From Bacteroidota bacterium (GTDB taxonomy: Bacteria; Bacteroidota; Ignavibacteria; Palsa-1295): a stretch of DNA of 64,000 bases. The translations under genes were made by a program, and so were the position numbers. The stretch is from the NCBI GenBank assembly GCA_018266755.1, contig JAFDZW010000002.1, positions 414,371-478,370 on the forward strand, in the 5' to 3' direction. Positions 18,443-28,010 of this stretch are shown piece by piece. Every line of letters begins with the position of its first letter. The first letter of the stretch is position 1. Under the pieces are notes generated by a model, which was not told the DNA's origin, did no database searches, and saw only the letters and a program-made list of their open reading frames with translations.

Positions 18443-20019
18443 TTCGGTTCAAGAACAACGACCGGCAGGATCAGCTCCTCCATCGAGATGCCGCCGTGCT
18501 GGAACGTGTCCTTATAGTGATTCAAATACTTGTGGTAATCGGTCGGATAGACGAAGTAATAGTCTTCTTTCGCAATGATGTAGTTCGTCGTGACCGCACG
18601 CGACGGAAGCTTGTATTCTTCCGGCTTTTTGATGAACATCGCTTGCTTGTCCTCGGCCTTGACGTTACGGCCGTACTTATAACGCAGGCTTGTCGAGGTC
18701 TCGCGGTCGCCGAGTACCTTCGCGCCACGCAGGCTCCGGACCGATCCGTGATCGGTCGTCACGACGACGGTCACGTTCGGGATCTGCGCCAGCGATTTGA
18801 ACATCTCATACAAGCTCGAGTGCAAGAACCACGAACGCGTGAGCGAACGATACGCGCGCTCATCCGGCGCGATCTCCTTGAGGATCGGCGAATCGCTTCG
18901 GTGATGCGCGAGCATATCCACGAAGTTCACGACGATGGCCGTGAGCTGGTTGCGCGCATAGGTGACGATGTTCTGCGCGATGCCGGCGCCGAAGTCGCGG
19001 TCGATGATCTTGATATATTTCAGATCGTTCGTAAGCTTCACACGCTGACGCTCGAGCAGCAGCCGGAGCATCTGCGCTTCGTCCTTGTTCTGTGAGAACT
19101 CATCGTCCGACCCCGTCCAGGTATCGGGGAACATCTTACCGAACTCACTGGGGAACGAGCCACTGAAAATGGAATTACGCGCATACGGCGTGGCCGATGG
19201 GATGATGCCGAAGTGGTAGTTGCGGTTGATCTTGAAGAGTGAAGCGATCTCGCGCTCCATGATCATCCACTGATCGAGCCGCATACAGTCGATCACCAGA
19301 AACACGACGTTGCGTTTGCCTTCGCGCAGCACCGGCAGTACCCACTCGCCTGCGATGTCAGGCGAAAGCGCCGGACGGCTCGCCTTGTTCTCGCTCGTGA
19401 AGATCGTATTGACCCACGACTTGTAATTGCGCTCGAAAAACTTCGCGAACTCCGCGTTCATCTCGCGCTTCTGGTCGGCGAGCGTTTGCGTCAGGCCGAG
19501 ATCGGGATGTGCATCGAGCTCCATCTCCCAGCCGACCAGCTTCGAATACAGATCGATCCAGTCCTGCGCGGTGCTCGCCATCATGAGCTCGCGGCCCATC
19601 TTCGCAAACTCCTGCGTGTAATCGCGCGAGACGGCTTCCGAGACGATCTGCTTGCCTTCGAGAAACTTCTTAACCGCCAGCAAGACCTGCGTCGGATTCA
19701 CGGGCTTTGTCAGGTAATCGGAGATCTTCTTGCCGATGGCCTGCTCCATGAGGTCTTCCTCTTCGGATTTCGTGACCATCACGACCGGAGTCTCTGGATT
19801 GCGGGCCTTGATCTCGATGAGCGTTTCGAGCCCGCCCATGCCTGGCATCATTTCGTCGAGGAAGATGAGATCGGCGGGTTCGGTCGTGTTCAGAGCAACG
19901 GCGTCGGCACCGTTGGTGGCCGTGCGCACGGCATAACCGCGCTGTTCGAGCAGCATGATATGCGGCTTGAGCAGATCGATCTCGTCGTCGACCCAGAGGA
20001 TGGTCCCTTTAGTGGTCAT
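18439..20019 (-). CDS. porX: T9SS response regulator PorX (receiver plus PglZ domain)
   Basis: 526 residues. Residues 1-120 are a receiver domain with acidic pair DD at 11-12, phosphoacceptor D55 (LIFLDEMMPG), T83 and K105 (YLTKP). The rest is a PglZ/alkaline-phosphatase-type domain, with VVFLVIDCMRLDQW and TVVVTTDHGS as metal-site segments. This architecture is PorX, the response regulator that with the kinase PorY controls type IX secretion genes in Bacteroidota, and whose PglZ domain has phosphodiesterase activity on oligonucleotides in studied homologues. No PorY is seen here. It heads an overlapping operon with a hydrolase, tsaE and tsaB. Confidence 0.92.
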   Translation of the reverse strand: MTTKGTILWVDDEIDLLKPHIMLLEQRGYAVRTATNGADAVALNTTEPADLIFLDEMMPGMGGLETLIEIKARNPETPVVMVTKSEEEDLMEQAIGKKISDYLTKPVNPTQVLLAVKKFLEGKQIVSEAVSRDYTQEFAKMGRELMMASTAQDWIDLYSKLVGWEMELDAHPDLGLTQTLADQKREMNAEFAKFFERNYKSWVNTIFTSENKASRPALSPDIAGEWVLPVLREGKRNVVFLVIDCMRLDQWMIMEREIASLFKINRNYHFGIIPSATPYARNSIFSGSFPSEFGKMFPDTWTGSDDEFSQNKDEAQMLRLLLERQRVKLTNDLKYIKIIDRDFGAGIAQNIVTYARNQLTAIVVNFVDMLAHHRSDSPILKEIAPDERAYRSLTRSWFLHSSLYEMFKSLAQIPNVTVVVTTDHGSVRSLRGAKVLGDRETSTSLRYKYGRNVKAEDKQAMFIKKPEEYKLPSRAVTTNYIIAKEDYYFVYPTDYHKYLNHYKDTFQHGGISMEELILPVVVLEPK

Positions 20020-20089
20020 TGAGCTTGGTGCAACAGCGGTTTGTGGCTATGAATTCGGATAGCAGCGTAGTTTTGACGTTCTTCATACT

Positions 20090-20172
20090 GTCATTCTGAG
20101 CAACGCGAAGAATCCCTCGATGAAACCCTGTGAGGCTCCGCCACAGGGATTCTTCGCGTTGCTCAGAATGAC
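20090..20172. repeat. Dispersed hairpin repeat family A, intact copy 1
   Basis: An 83-base near-perfect inverted repeat. The left arm is GTCATTCTGAGCAACGCGAA and the right arm is its complement ending CTCAGAATGAC, with a centre holding TGAGGCTCCGCCACAGG. The same ends and centre occur at 22758, 32574 and 44393. No open frame is conserved, so this is a non-coding dispersed element. Confidence 0.9.
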
Positions 20173-20311
20173 TTCTTCGTAAACTGTACAAGCAGACTCA
20201 CTGCCTGAATTCACGCATCCCACGCTTCTACGTGACAGCCGGACTTTTGTAACCGGGGCGGCTACTAGCTCATCTATGTATCTTGATTCGGCGAGGACCG
20301 ATAGAAACAAC

Positions 20312-20398
20312 ATCCGGGCGGACGGGCCGACGTGTACCCTCTGACGAAGCAACGCCTCGTGTTGATCCACGTGTGAGGCTTCACCAGGCCGCCCGGAT
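20312..20398. other. Long inverted repeat, possible structured RNA
   Basis: A perfect 10-base closing stem (ATCCGGGCGG at 20312-20321 with CCGCCCGGAT at 20389-20398) encloses nested pairings, GAAGC with GCTTC and CCTCGTG with CAC..GAGG. It lies 13 bases after the stop of the minus-strand lipoprotein gene. It could be a 3' end structure of that mRNA or an independent RNA. There is no strong U-tract on either strand, and no match to tRNA or SRP RNA signatures by eye. Confidence 0.45.
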
Positions 20399-20410
20399 TT
20401 CAATGTCAGT

Positions 20411-20797
20411 TTATTTCGAGAGAATATCGGTCGTCTTCTTTTTGACTTCCGAAGCTTTGTCCAGCACGACGCCAGACTTGGTCACTTTCTCGTTCGCAAC
20501 GTCCAATGCGTCCGCCGACTTATCGAGAACATCTTTCTTCGGCCCCTTTTGCGGCCGAGCTTCGGCGTGCCGCTGTTTCATTCCCAGTGCTTCTTCCATT
20601 TTATCGCGCAGAGAAGAATCGGCGGCGGCGGATGCGAAGACTTCGTTCGCAGTGCCGGCCGAATCGACGCGTTTGAGGGTTTCGAAGAGCTTGTTCTTGT
20701 CGGCGGCGAGCAGCGTTTCGGGGTCGGATGAACTCGTCTTTTGGCCGCAGCCGACGATCACCACTGCACTGATCGCAGTATATCGAAGGAATTTCAT
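20411..20797 (-). CDS. Small lipoprotein
   Basis: I start at ATG 20797 (MKFLRYTAISAVVIVGCGQK), which puts a lipobox cysteine at about residue 17; the upstream extension to 20869 would bury the signal. The 128-residue product is charged, Ala/Lys/Asp-rich and probably helical (DKSADALDVANEKVTKSGVVLDK has heptad-like spacing). No domain is recognised. The gene is divergent from the gene at 20947. Confidence 0.65.
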   Translation of the reverse strand: MKFLRYTAISAVVIVGCGQKTSSSDPETLLAADKNKLFETLKRVDSAGTANEVFASAAADSSLRDKMEEALGMKQRHAEARPQKGPKKDVLDKSADALDVANEKVTKSGVVLDKASEVKKKTTDILSK

Positions 20798-20946
20798 GGA
20801 TGTGACTGTATTGGTGAACGGTGCAGGGAGCCTACGAGAAGACGAAGCAACATCCGTGCCGTGTGACATTGCAGGCCGATGTGACCCATAACGCTCGTAG
20901 CGAGCGCACGATCCGTCAAGCCGATAGAAGTACTATATTTGTACCC

Positions 20947-21630
20947 ATGACAGACGACGAATTCGACTCCCCGGATGAGTGGCAGCAGTTAGCGGATGAG
21001 TGCACCCAGCTCCTTACAGAAGCGGGGATTGCATGCACGCTTCACGACGAAGGACGCCTAGATGGTCTTGATCTCCGAGGGTTTACAATCTTCATGGATT
21101 ATCGCAAGATATTCCCGGTCTACAGCATTTCACTCTCCGCATCCAAGCATGCTGAGATTGCGATCTGCGCGACCCGAATGTCCGAGGTCCCATTCAAATT
21201 CTTTAACCCGGTTCTGTTCGTCAACGCCCCATACTTCAATGAGATCAAGGATAGCATACTGCTTGAGGTAGGAGATGCCCGACTCTACGGGACTGTCCCG
21301 CTTCGTGATGACCCGGGTGACCTATTGATCGAACCGGTCGATGTCGAAAGCCGTATCACCGAACTTGCTCGTCCAGTACGATTGGCGATCGATGGCTTCG
21401 ATTCATTTCGCTTGCGGCATCACTTCCAGTGCTTCGACCCTGATGCAGCCGAAGCAGTATTGACGCCGGATTTTTTCACTCTGGTCGACGAACTCGGCCC
21501 CGTATATATCGAGGTGCATAATGGCCTGTTGATCGTCGGCTTCAAACGAGTGATCGACGACACTCAACCCGCAGCACTGGCCAACTTCCTGCTTGCCTTT
21601 GCCGAACCAAATGATAGTGACCCCTCATGA
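20947..21630 (+). CDS. Hypothetical cytoplasmic protein
   Basis: I start at ATG 20947 (MTDDEFDSPDEWQQ), since the upstream extension runs through the divergent promoter region. The 227-residue acidic protein has no signal, membrane span or motif I recognise. Its stop overlaps the start of the next gene by four bases (ATGA), so the two are translated together. Function unknown. Confidence 0.7.
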   Translation: MTDDEFDSPDEWQQLADECTQLLTEAGIACTLHDEGRLDGLDLRGFTIFMDYRKIFPVYSISLSASKHAEIAICATRMSEVPFKFFNPVLFVNAPYFNEIKDSILLEVGDARLYGTVPLRDDPGDLLIEPVDVESRITELARPVRLAIDGFDSFRLRHHFQCFDPDAAEAVLTPDFFTLVDELGPVYIEVHNGLLIVGFKRVIDDTQPAALANFLLAFAEPNDSDPS

Positions 21631-22715
21631 TCGTTCGCTTCTTTGCTTTCGTACTGCTCATTCTTTTCGTTTGTGAAACGTCCTTCGCCAACATGGCGAA
21701 CCCCGTACGTCCGGGCGATCGGCTTGGCGAGCCGTCGGGCGAGTTGCGCAAGCTCCACATCGAGCATGAGAATCTCCTGATCGATCTTCGCCCGCTCGAG
21801 CGTTCCGAGCCTGCACTCGTCAAAGCGCAGTATGAGATCCGAAACGACAGCAGCGAACGAGATGTCGAGCTCGTGTTCGTCGGTGTCGATATGGAGGTCG
21901 GTCACTATCAAGTTCTTTTCGACGGCGCTCCGATGAAGTTTCTGGCATCTCGCGACGAGCACTTGCCGAAAGAGTGGCTCGACGATAGCATCACGCTGGG
22001 CGATAGTCGCCGTGGCGATCTCTACGAGTCGCGCGGCAACACGAAGAACGCGCTGCATTTCACACTGCATGTCACTCCTGGCAAGCACACGATCGTCGTG
22101 AGCTACTCCGCCGCAGTCACGCAAGAGCTGCGGCATCGCCCCGTGATCACATGGACGTGTTACTATATTCTCGCACCCGCCAAACGCTGGGCAAGTTTCG
22201 GTGCACTCGACGCAACCGTGCAGCTCCCCGAAGGCTGGAGCGCTGAGTTGACCCCGGCGATGAATAGTCGGCCCGGCCCCGGTGCGTTCGCCCAGCATTG
22301 GGATGCCCTCCCCGCAGACATCCTCTCGATCACCACATATCAACCGACGAGCTGGGTTGTTCGCTTTGCAGAAGCTGTGGCCGATTGGCTCGGGCTAGTG
22401 CTCTTCGCCGCTGCCGCGATCGCTTACGGCATCTGGCTCGGCAAGCGTAACAGCCGAATCAAGCGAGGCAAGCTGCGCAACGTGGCGGAAGCGATGCTCT
22501 CGAGCGTTGCGCTGACGATCGCAGTGTGCATTGCCATCATGCTCGTGCCTGAGATGCTCGTGAAGTCGGAGGTCGGGACGCAATTCGCGAAGCTCCACTA
22601 CTACGGCTCGTTCATGATCGTGCTGATCTCGCCGATGCTCGTTGTTGTCTCGATGGTGATCGAGGGAGTGACGGGGTGGATCGTGTATCGGGCTCGCAAA
22701 CCGACGGAGAATTGA
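21627..22715 (+). CDS. Hypothetical membrane protein with N-terminal periplasmic domain
   Basis: 362 residues: signal peptide (about 1-22), a periplasmic beta-rich domain to about 235 whose SAQYEIRN- and GKHTIVVSYS-like segments resemble DUF4424-type or Ig-like folds, then three membrane segments (about 250-270, 292-312, 330-355) and a short basic tail. No enzyme motif is seen. It overlaps the preceding gene by four bases, which suggests a two-protein unit. Function unknown. Confidence 0.7.
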   Translation: MIVRFFAFVLLILFVCETSFANMANPVRPGDRLGEPSGELRKLHIEHENLLIDLRPLERSEPALVKAQYEIRNDSSERDVELVFVGVDMEVGHYQVLFDGAPMKFLASRDEHLPKEWLDDSITLGDSRRGDLYESRGNTKNALHFTLHVTPGKHTIVVSYSAAVTQELRHRPVITWTCYYILAPAKRWASFGALDATVQLPEGWSAELTPAMNSRPGPGAFAQHWDALPADILSITTYQPTSWVVRFAEAVADWLGLVLFAAAAIAYGIWLGKRNSRIKRGKLRNVAEAMLSSVALTIAVCIAIMLVPEMLVKSEVGTQFAKLHYYGSFMIVLISPMLVVVSMVIEGVTGWIVYRARKPTEN

Positions 22716-22757
22716 GCGTTTGGTAGCAGCAGCACGGTTTAGAATTGTATAAGACTC

Positions 22758-22840
22758 GTCATTCTGAGCGAAGCGAAGAATCCCTTGATGAGACGCAGTG
22801 AGGCTCCGCCACAGGGATTCTTCGCTTCGCTCAGAATGAC
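22758..22840. repeat. Dispersed hairpin repeat family A, intact copy 2
   Basis: An 83-base inverted repeat with ends GTCATTCTGAGCGAAGCG and its complement, and the shared centre TGAGGCTCCGCCACAGG. It lies between the membrane protein gene and proS. It might act as a transcript end, but it lacks a U-run. Confidence 0.9.
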
Positions 22841-22936
22841 GGTGTGCTACAACGTTTCCACCCACCTCTTCCCCCTCGGAACTCCCATCCCCGATTCGCT
22901 CTTTTCATTGGTCTATACTACTGAATATCCACGAAA

Positions 22937-24421
22937 ATGGCTGACGAGAAGAAATTGACGACGCGGGCGGAGGATTTTAGCGCCTGGTATAATGAGCTGG
23001 TCGAACGGGCACAACTTGCAGAGCATGCTCCGGTTCGCGGCTGCATGGTGATCCGTCCGAACGGTTACGGCATCTGGGAGCTCATCCAGCGCAACCTCGA
23101 CCAAATGTTCAAGGACACGGGGCATGAGAATGCATACTTCCCGCTCCTGATCCCGCAGTCGTTCCTTACGAAAGAAGCCGATCACGTGGAAGGCTTTGCG
23201 CCTGAGCTCGCAGTTGTAACGCATGGTGGCGGCAAGTTACTCGACGAGCCTCTTGTCATTCGTCCGACATCCGAGACAATCATCTATTCGATGTACGCGA
23301 AGTGGGTTCAGAGCTATCGCGATCTTCCGATCTTGATGAATCAGTGGGCGAACGTGATGCGCTGGGAGATGCGCACGCGGCTGTTCCTTCGCACGGCGGA
23401 ATTCCTCTGGCAGGAAGGCCACACCGCGCACGAGACCGAGGCCGAAGCGGAAGCAGAAACGCTGAAGATGCTCGGCGTCTATCGCACGTTCGCCGAAGAG
23501 TACCTCGCGATCCCCGTGATCACGGGACAGAAGACCGACAGCGAGAAGTTCGCCGGCGCGCTGCGCACGTATTGCATCGAGGCGATGATGCAGGATAACA
23601 AAGCGCTGCAAGCAGGCACAAGCCATAACCTCGGACAGAACTTTGCAAAAGCGTTCGACCTCAGCTTCCAGGGACGCTCGGGCGCCATCGAGTATGCGTG
23701 GAACACCTCATGGGGAGTCTCGACGCGCCTGATCGGCGGACTCATCATGACGCACGGCGATGACACGGGCCTCGTCATCCCTCCGCGTCTTGCGCCGACG
23801 GTCGCCGTGATCGTACCGATCTATAAGACCGACGAAGAGAAAGCAACAGTGCTCGCCGCAGCGGATAACATTTTCGCCGATCTGAAGTCGAAGGGCTTCC
23901 GCGTCAAGATGGATACGCGCGATAACCTCTCGCCCGGAGCAAAGTACTACGAGTGGGAGATGAAGGGTGTACCGATGCGCATTGAGATCGGACCGAAGGA
24001 TGTTGCCTCCCGCACGGTCGTGATCGTCCCGCGTGTACAGCTCGACGGCCGCGAAGAGCCGAAGCCCGGCAAAAAGCAGAAGCTCTTTATTACTGTGGAT
24101 GCACTCTGCGACACGATCGAAGAAATCTCGGTCGAGCTGCAAGCACAGCTCCTGAAAAACGCCAAGATCCGCCGCGAGCAGAACTCCTTCCGCGGCATCA
24201 CCGATTTCGGCGAGATGAAAGAGATCCTCGCACGTGACGGCGGCTTCGTCTATGCAGGCTGGAACGGTAGCGCGTCTATCGAGACCGTCGTTAAAGACGA
24301 GACGAAGGCGACGATCCGCTGCATCCCCGACGAGGAATTCCGCAGCGCCAACCCGCCGACCAAATGCATCGTCACCGGCGAGCCGGCGAAGTACGAAGTC
24401 GTCTGGTCGAAGGCGTACTAA
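22937..24421 (+). CDS. proS: Prolyl-tRNA synthetase, archaeal/eukaryotic-type (ProS type 3)
   Basis: 494 residues, the size of the short ProS class that lacks the bacterial INS editing domain. It charges tRNA-Pro. Class II signatures are visible: [15 protein letters not shown] and [19 protein letters not shown] (motif 2 region), and [14 protein letters not shown] (motif 3 region), followed by an anticodon-binding domain and the type-3 C-terminal zinc-like extension (ending VVWSKAY). The start lacks a Shine-Dalgarno, as is usual here. Its TAA stop overlaps the TAG stop of the convergent T9SS gene. Confidence 0.96.
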   Translation: MADEKKLTTRAEDFSAWYNELVERAQLAEHAPVRGCMVIRPNGYGIWELIQRNLDQMFKDTGHENAYFPLLIPQSFLTKEADHVEGFAPELAVVTHGGGKLLDEPLVIRPTSETIIYSMYAKWVQSYRDLPILMNQWANVMRWEMRTRLFLRTAEFLWQEGHTAHETEAEAEAETLKMLGVYRTFAEEYLAIPVITGQKTDSEKFAGALRTYCIEAMMQDNKALQAGTSHNLGQNFAKAFDLSFQGRSGAIEYAWNTSWGVSTRLIGGLIMTHGDDTGLVIPPRLAPTVAVIVPIYKTDEEKATVLAAADNIFADLKSKGFRVKMDTRDNLSPGAKYYEWEMKGVPMRIEIGPKDVASRTVVIVPRVQLDGREEPKPGKKQKLFITVDALCDTIEEISVELQAQLLKNAKIRREQNSFRGITDFGEMKEILARDGGFVYAGWNGSASIETVVKDETKATIRCIPDEEFRSANPPTKCIVTGEPAKYEVVWSKAY

Positions 24422-26580
24422 GGAAGTACGATCATCGTACGAGTTTCACTGTACTCGGCGCCGGTCCGAAGACGGTAGAGATACGTGCCTGCGAGCGGCA
24501 ACGCTGCGCGATCGATCGTAATGGTATGGGAGCCTGCATCTTGGATACCTTGATACGTGCTTAGCACTACACGCCCGAGAAGGTCTGATACCTCGAGCCA
24601 GACTTCGTTGGAGCGAGAGAGTGAGTATCGGATCGCTGTGTTCGTAATGAGCGGATTTGGGATGCTTTGGTCAAGTTGCGCCAAAGGTTCTGGTGTTTGT
24701 ACAGGGGCCGTCAGCGTAGATTGGCCCGTTCTGAAAATACCCTCATCCGTCGCCAGAAGCATGGTCCCGTCCGGCAGGAGACCAAAGTTACCGCTCTGCT
24801 TTTTGGAGATGCCGTCATCCCATGCTGCCCAATTCTCTCCGTGGTCTGTTGATCGGAACACACCTGCACTGGTGGCGATGTAGAGCCGCCCTATTTGGTT
24901 GACTACAAAACTCTCCGGCGCCCAATAACTAGATATTCCACCCTGAATGCCAGTTGACTTCATTTCCCACGATAGACCAGCGTCCGTCGATCGCATGAGC
25001 CCGTCACAATACAGAAAATAATCTCCCGAGGAATCGGCGTGCAGAAGCTCGGCCCCAGCCGGGTAGTGGTCCCTGACTGTTGACCAGGTGATCCCATCAT
25101 CTGTAGAGTGATATATTGCCTGAGCGCTGGAACATGTCAAATAGCCGAATAAGCCGCCATCGGGTGCTGCAGCAATGAGTTGGAAGTACGGCACCGTTGT
25201 CGGCCCGACCCACGATCGGCCGTCGTCGGTGGAGCGATACAGGTGGCTTGCGTCTGGCAATGCAAACAGAGTACCCGCATAGGATTTTGAGACGATCCCA
25301 TACGGTTGATTCACAAGCCCCTCATTAAATACACCTTTCCAGCTCGCTCCGTGATCGGTTGAGCGGAAAATTTCGCCGACGGCTTGCCTAGATATGACGA
25401 TCGCCCCATCGCGCAGCGCCATCACCGATGTCACACCCGTATCTTGCATGGCACACACGTCCCAGTTGTCGCCACGATCACTCGAGCAGAATAACCCATT
25501 GGATGAAGCTGCGAAGAGGGTGCCGGCCGAATCGGCAGCAAACATCGCAACAAGTCCGTCCGACAGCCCACGATTGAAGCGCTCCCACGTCACGCCATGA
25601 TCGGTCGAGCGATACAACAGTCTGGAGTATGATGATGCCACAATGTCGCCGGTGGAAGTGACACACAGTGCAACAATGTTTGTATCGAGCAACCCGGACC
25701 GCGAGAGTTGCCACGAGCTTCCATTATCGTTCGAACGATACACGCCATGGATACTGCCGATGAATATGCGTCCGGACGAGTCGGCTGCAAGTGTTTGATA
25801 GTCATTCCCCCACGCTGACAACGGCAACGCCGAGACCCACCTCCAATTCGTATCTGAGACAGTTGACCGAAACACTCCCCTGTTGGCAGTGGCAAAGACG
25901 CTCCCATTCGGACAGACCGTGATCGCGCCTATGGACGATAGGCCAGATCCACTTGGCTGCCAGGTGGCTCCGAAATCGGAGCTACGATAGATGTTCGGCC
26001 TCACGTTCGTCGTTGCAAAGATCATCCCGTTACCCGACATCGCCAAAACGTCACCGGCGGGCGCGTCCGCAGCGTGCGTTAGTGGTCCATCCGGCAGTTG
26101 GCGACTGAATATTCCAGCCCAAGTGGACACAACTACTCTGCCGGAAGGCCCGAGGATCATGGAGTACACAGGTTCAATTTCCAAACCATTGCTCTGACCC
26201 AGGACGACACTGGCCCAGGATTGGCCGTTGTCCGTCGAATACCAACCCGACAAGCCATGCGTGGTCCCATCGTAGCTGGTAGTCAGAATCAGCCCGTTCG
26301 GGGTCGACGTCACCACCTTCATGGTCGAGCCCTGGAGCAGGGTGTCGAACCCAGACCAATACCCATCGCTCGCGGAGTACCGATAACAACTATTCTGCGA
26401 CCGATTCATGCTCATATACTTTGAGCTTTCAACACCGAACACTGCCCCACCTTGACCGGCAGTGAGTGTGACCATATGGCCCGAAAAGGTACCACCTACC
26501 TTTTGCCAAAGGCGTTGTGCATGGGCGTCCAAGCCTAGGGCCAACGTGAGGCCCACAAGTAATATGAGTGTACGGGTCAT
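24418..26580 (-). CDS. Secreted beta-propeller (Asp-box) protein with T9SS sorting domain
   Basis: 720 residues with a signal peptide (about 1-21, ending AHAQ). Residues 30-630 contain at least twelve repeats of S(T/S)D(H/N)G..W, the Asp-box signature of sialidase and VPS10-like propellers. The last about 80 residues form a T9SS type A domain ([15 protein letters not shown] to [12 protein letters not shown]). I infer a large surface or extracellular propeller. No sialidase catalytic residues are obvious, so binding rather than catalysis is more likely. Confidence 0.88.
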   Translation of the reverse strand: MTRTLILLVGLTLALGLDAHAQRLWQKVGGTFSGHMVTLTAGQGGAVFGVESSKYMSMNRSQNSCYRYSASDGYWSGFDTLLQGSTMKVVTSTPNGLILTTSYDGTTHGLSGWYSTDNGQSWASVVLGQSNGLEIEPVYSMILGPSGRVVVSTWAGIFSRQLPDGPLTHAADAPAGDVLAMSGNGMIFATTNVRPNIYRSSDFGATWQPSGSGLSSIGAITVCPNGSVFATANRGVFRSTVSDTNWRWVSALPLSAWGNDYQTLAADSSGRIFIGSIHGVYRSNDNGSSWQLSRSGLLDTNIVALCVTSTGDIVASSYSRLLYRSTDHGVTWERFNRGLSDGLVAMFAADSAGTLFAASSNGLFCSSDRGDNWDVCAMQDTGVTSVMALRDGAIVISRQAVGEIFRSTDHGASWKGVFNEGLVNQPYGIVSKSYAGTLFALPDASHLYRSTDDGRSWVGPTTVPYFQLIAAAPDGGLFGYLTCSSAQAIYHSTDDGITWSTVRDHYPAGAELLHADSSGDYFLYCDGLMRSTDAGLSWEMKSTGIQGGISSYWAPESFVVNQIGRLYIATSAGVFRSTDHGENWAAWDDGISKKQSGNFGLLPDGTMLLATDEGIFRTGQSTLTAPVQTPEPLAQLDQSIPNPLITNTAIRYSLSRSNEVWLEVSDLLGRVVLSTYQGIQDAGSHTITIDRAALPLAGTYLYRLRTGAEYSETRTMIVLP

Positions 26581-26703
26581 TGATAGTAATGACGGTTGAT
26601 AGAAGCAATTCCTTACACTAATGATGACCCATACTCAGAAAATATTCTGTCATTCACCAGCGAAGACATGTCGGTCGGATGACAGGATCACCGCGCTCAG
26701 ATA

Positions 26704-27975
26704 CTACAGCGTCTTAAATATCTCGAACGCCTGGCGGTCGAGTGATTCGCGGTGACGGGGATGCGCAATGTCAATGAGCTCCTGCGCGCGTTGGCGGAGG
26801 CTCTTGCCATAGAGGTTCGCGACACCGTACTCGGTGACGATGTAGTGCACGTTTGCGCGGGTCGTCACGACACCGGCTCCCTGCTTCAAGAACGGGACGA
26901 TGCGGCTCTCGCCTTTGCTCGTGAGCGACGGCAATGCGATGATCGGCTTTCCGCCTTCCGAGAGCGACGCACCGCGGATGAAGTCGATCTGCCCGCCAAC
27001 ACCGGAATAGATGCGCGGACCGATGGAGTCGGCGCACACCTGCCCCGTCAGATCTACCTCGATCGCCGAGTTGATCGCCGCCACCTTCGGATTGCGACGA
27101 ATGACGCTCGTGTCGTTGACATACGATACATCGAGCATCGCCACGAGCGGATTATCGTGAATGAAGTCATAGAGTCTGCGCGAACCAAGCGCAAAGCTTG
27201 CAACGATCTTCCCCGGATGAACTCGCTTCTTTTCGCCGGTAATCACGCCGCGTTCGACGAGATCGATGATGCCGTCGGAGAACATCTCGGTATGCACACC
27301 AAGATCGCGATGCCCCGTAAGCGCTGCAAGCACGGCGTCGGGGATCTTGCCGATGCCCATTTGGATCGTGGCTCCGTCGTCGATCAGGTCCGCAACAAGG
27401 CGTCCGATCGCCATCGTCTCGTCGGTCAGCGGTTCGGGGATGCGCTCGGGAAGCGGGTCGTCAACGACCGTCGCGTATTGAATATCCTTGACATGGATCA
27501 ACCCATCGCCGTGCGTGCGCGGCATGTTCGGGTTGATCTGCGCGATGACGAGCTTCGACATTTCGACGGCAGCGCGCGTCGCATCGACCGACGTGCCGAG
27601 CGAACAGAAGCCGTGATGGTCAGGCGGCGAAACATGAATGAGCGTGACATCCAAGGGGATGACCTTGTGCCGAAAGAGCGCCGGGACTTCGGAGAGGAAG
27701 ACGGGAATATAGTCGGAGTTACCGCGGGCGATCGAATCGCGGACGTTCGCGCCGGTGAAGAGCGCGAACGTATGAAAATTATCTTTGTACTCGTCGCGCG
27801 TGTACGGTGCATCGCCTTCGGTGTGAAGGTGGTAGATATTGACGTCGCGAAGATGCGGCGCACGCTCGGTGAACGCGTTGATGAGCTGCTGCGGCGCGGC
27901 GGCGACGGATTGGATAAAGAGGTGGTCGCCGCTCTTGATATGGGTAACGGCATCGGCTGCCGAGGTGATATGCAT
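26704..27975 (-). CDS. Acetyl-CoA hydrolase/transferase family protein (4-hydroxybutyrate CoA-transferase-like)
   Basis: 423 residues, usual length for the Cat1/Cat2 family of class I CoA-transferases. Motifs include FLSEVPALF, HVSPPDHHGFCSLG, GIGKIPDAVL and the catalytic glutamate E230 in VHTEMFSDG, which forms the CoA thioester. The late VTEYGVANLYGKS and HPRHRE motifs are also characteristic. Members swap CoA between acetate, succinate, butyrate or 4-hydroxybutyrate. The substrate here cannot be fixed from sequence. The gene stands alone. Confidence 0.93.
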   Translation of the reverse strand: MHITSAADAVTHIKSGDHLFIQSVAAAPQQLINAFTERAPHLRDVNIYHLHTEGDAPYTRDEYKDNFHTFALFTGANVRDSIARGNSDYIPVFLSEVPALFRHKVIPLDVTLIHVSPPDHHGFCSLGTSVDATRAAVEMSKLVIAQINPNMPRTHGDGLIHVKDIQYATVVDDPLPERIPEPLTDETMAIGRLVADLIDDGATIQMGIGKIPDAVLAALTGHRDLGVHTEMFSDGIIDLVERGVITGEKKRVHPGKIVASFALGSRRLYDFIHDNPLVAMLDVSYVNDTSVIRRNPKVAAINSAIEVDLTGQVCADSIGPRIYSGVGGQIDFIRGASLSEGGKPIIALPSLTSKGESRIVPFLKQGAGVVTTRANVHYIVTEYGVANLYGKSLRQRAQELIDIAHPRHRESLDRQAFEIFKTL

Positions 27976-28010
27976 ATCACCTAAACAATTTCGCGACCGC
28001 TATCTTTCCC

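Larger units (their letters stand above)
20020..20410. other. Intergenic region holding two structured elements
   Basis: About 390 bases with no credible gene between porX and the small lipoprotein gene (both minus strand). It contains one complete family A hairpin repeat (20090-20172) and a separate long inverted repeat (20312-20398). The porX promoter should lie here, but I could not pick it out. Confidence 0.5.

Noticed and set aside
20281..20400. Possible tRNA or SRP RNA in the long inverted repeat
   Set aside because: No T-arm signature with correct stems and no GGAAGG-type SRP core on either strand.
26752..27984. 410-codon open frame opposite the CoA-transferase gene
   Set aside because: Arg- and Asp-rich antisense shadow of a clear enzyme gene. 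The same applies to the long frames at 9908-11008, 39390-40442, 52059-53144 and 57375-58439.
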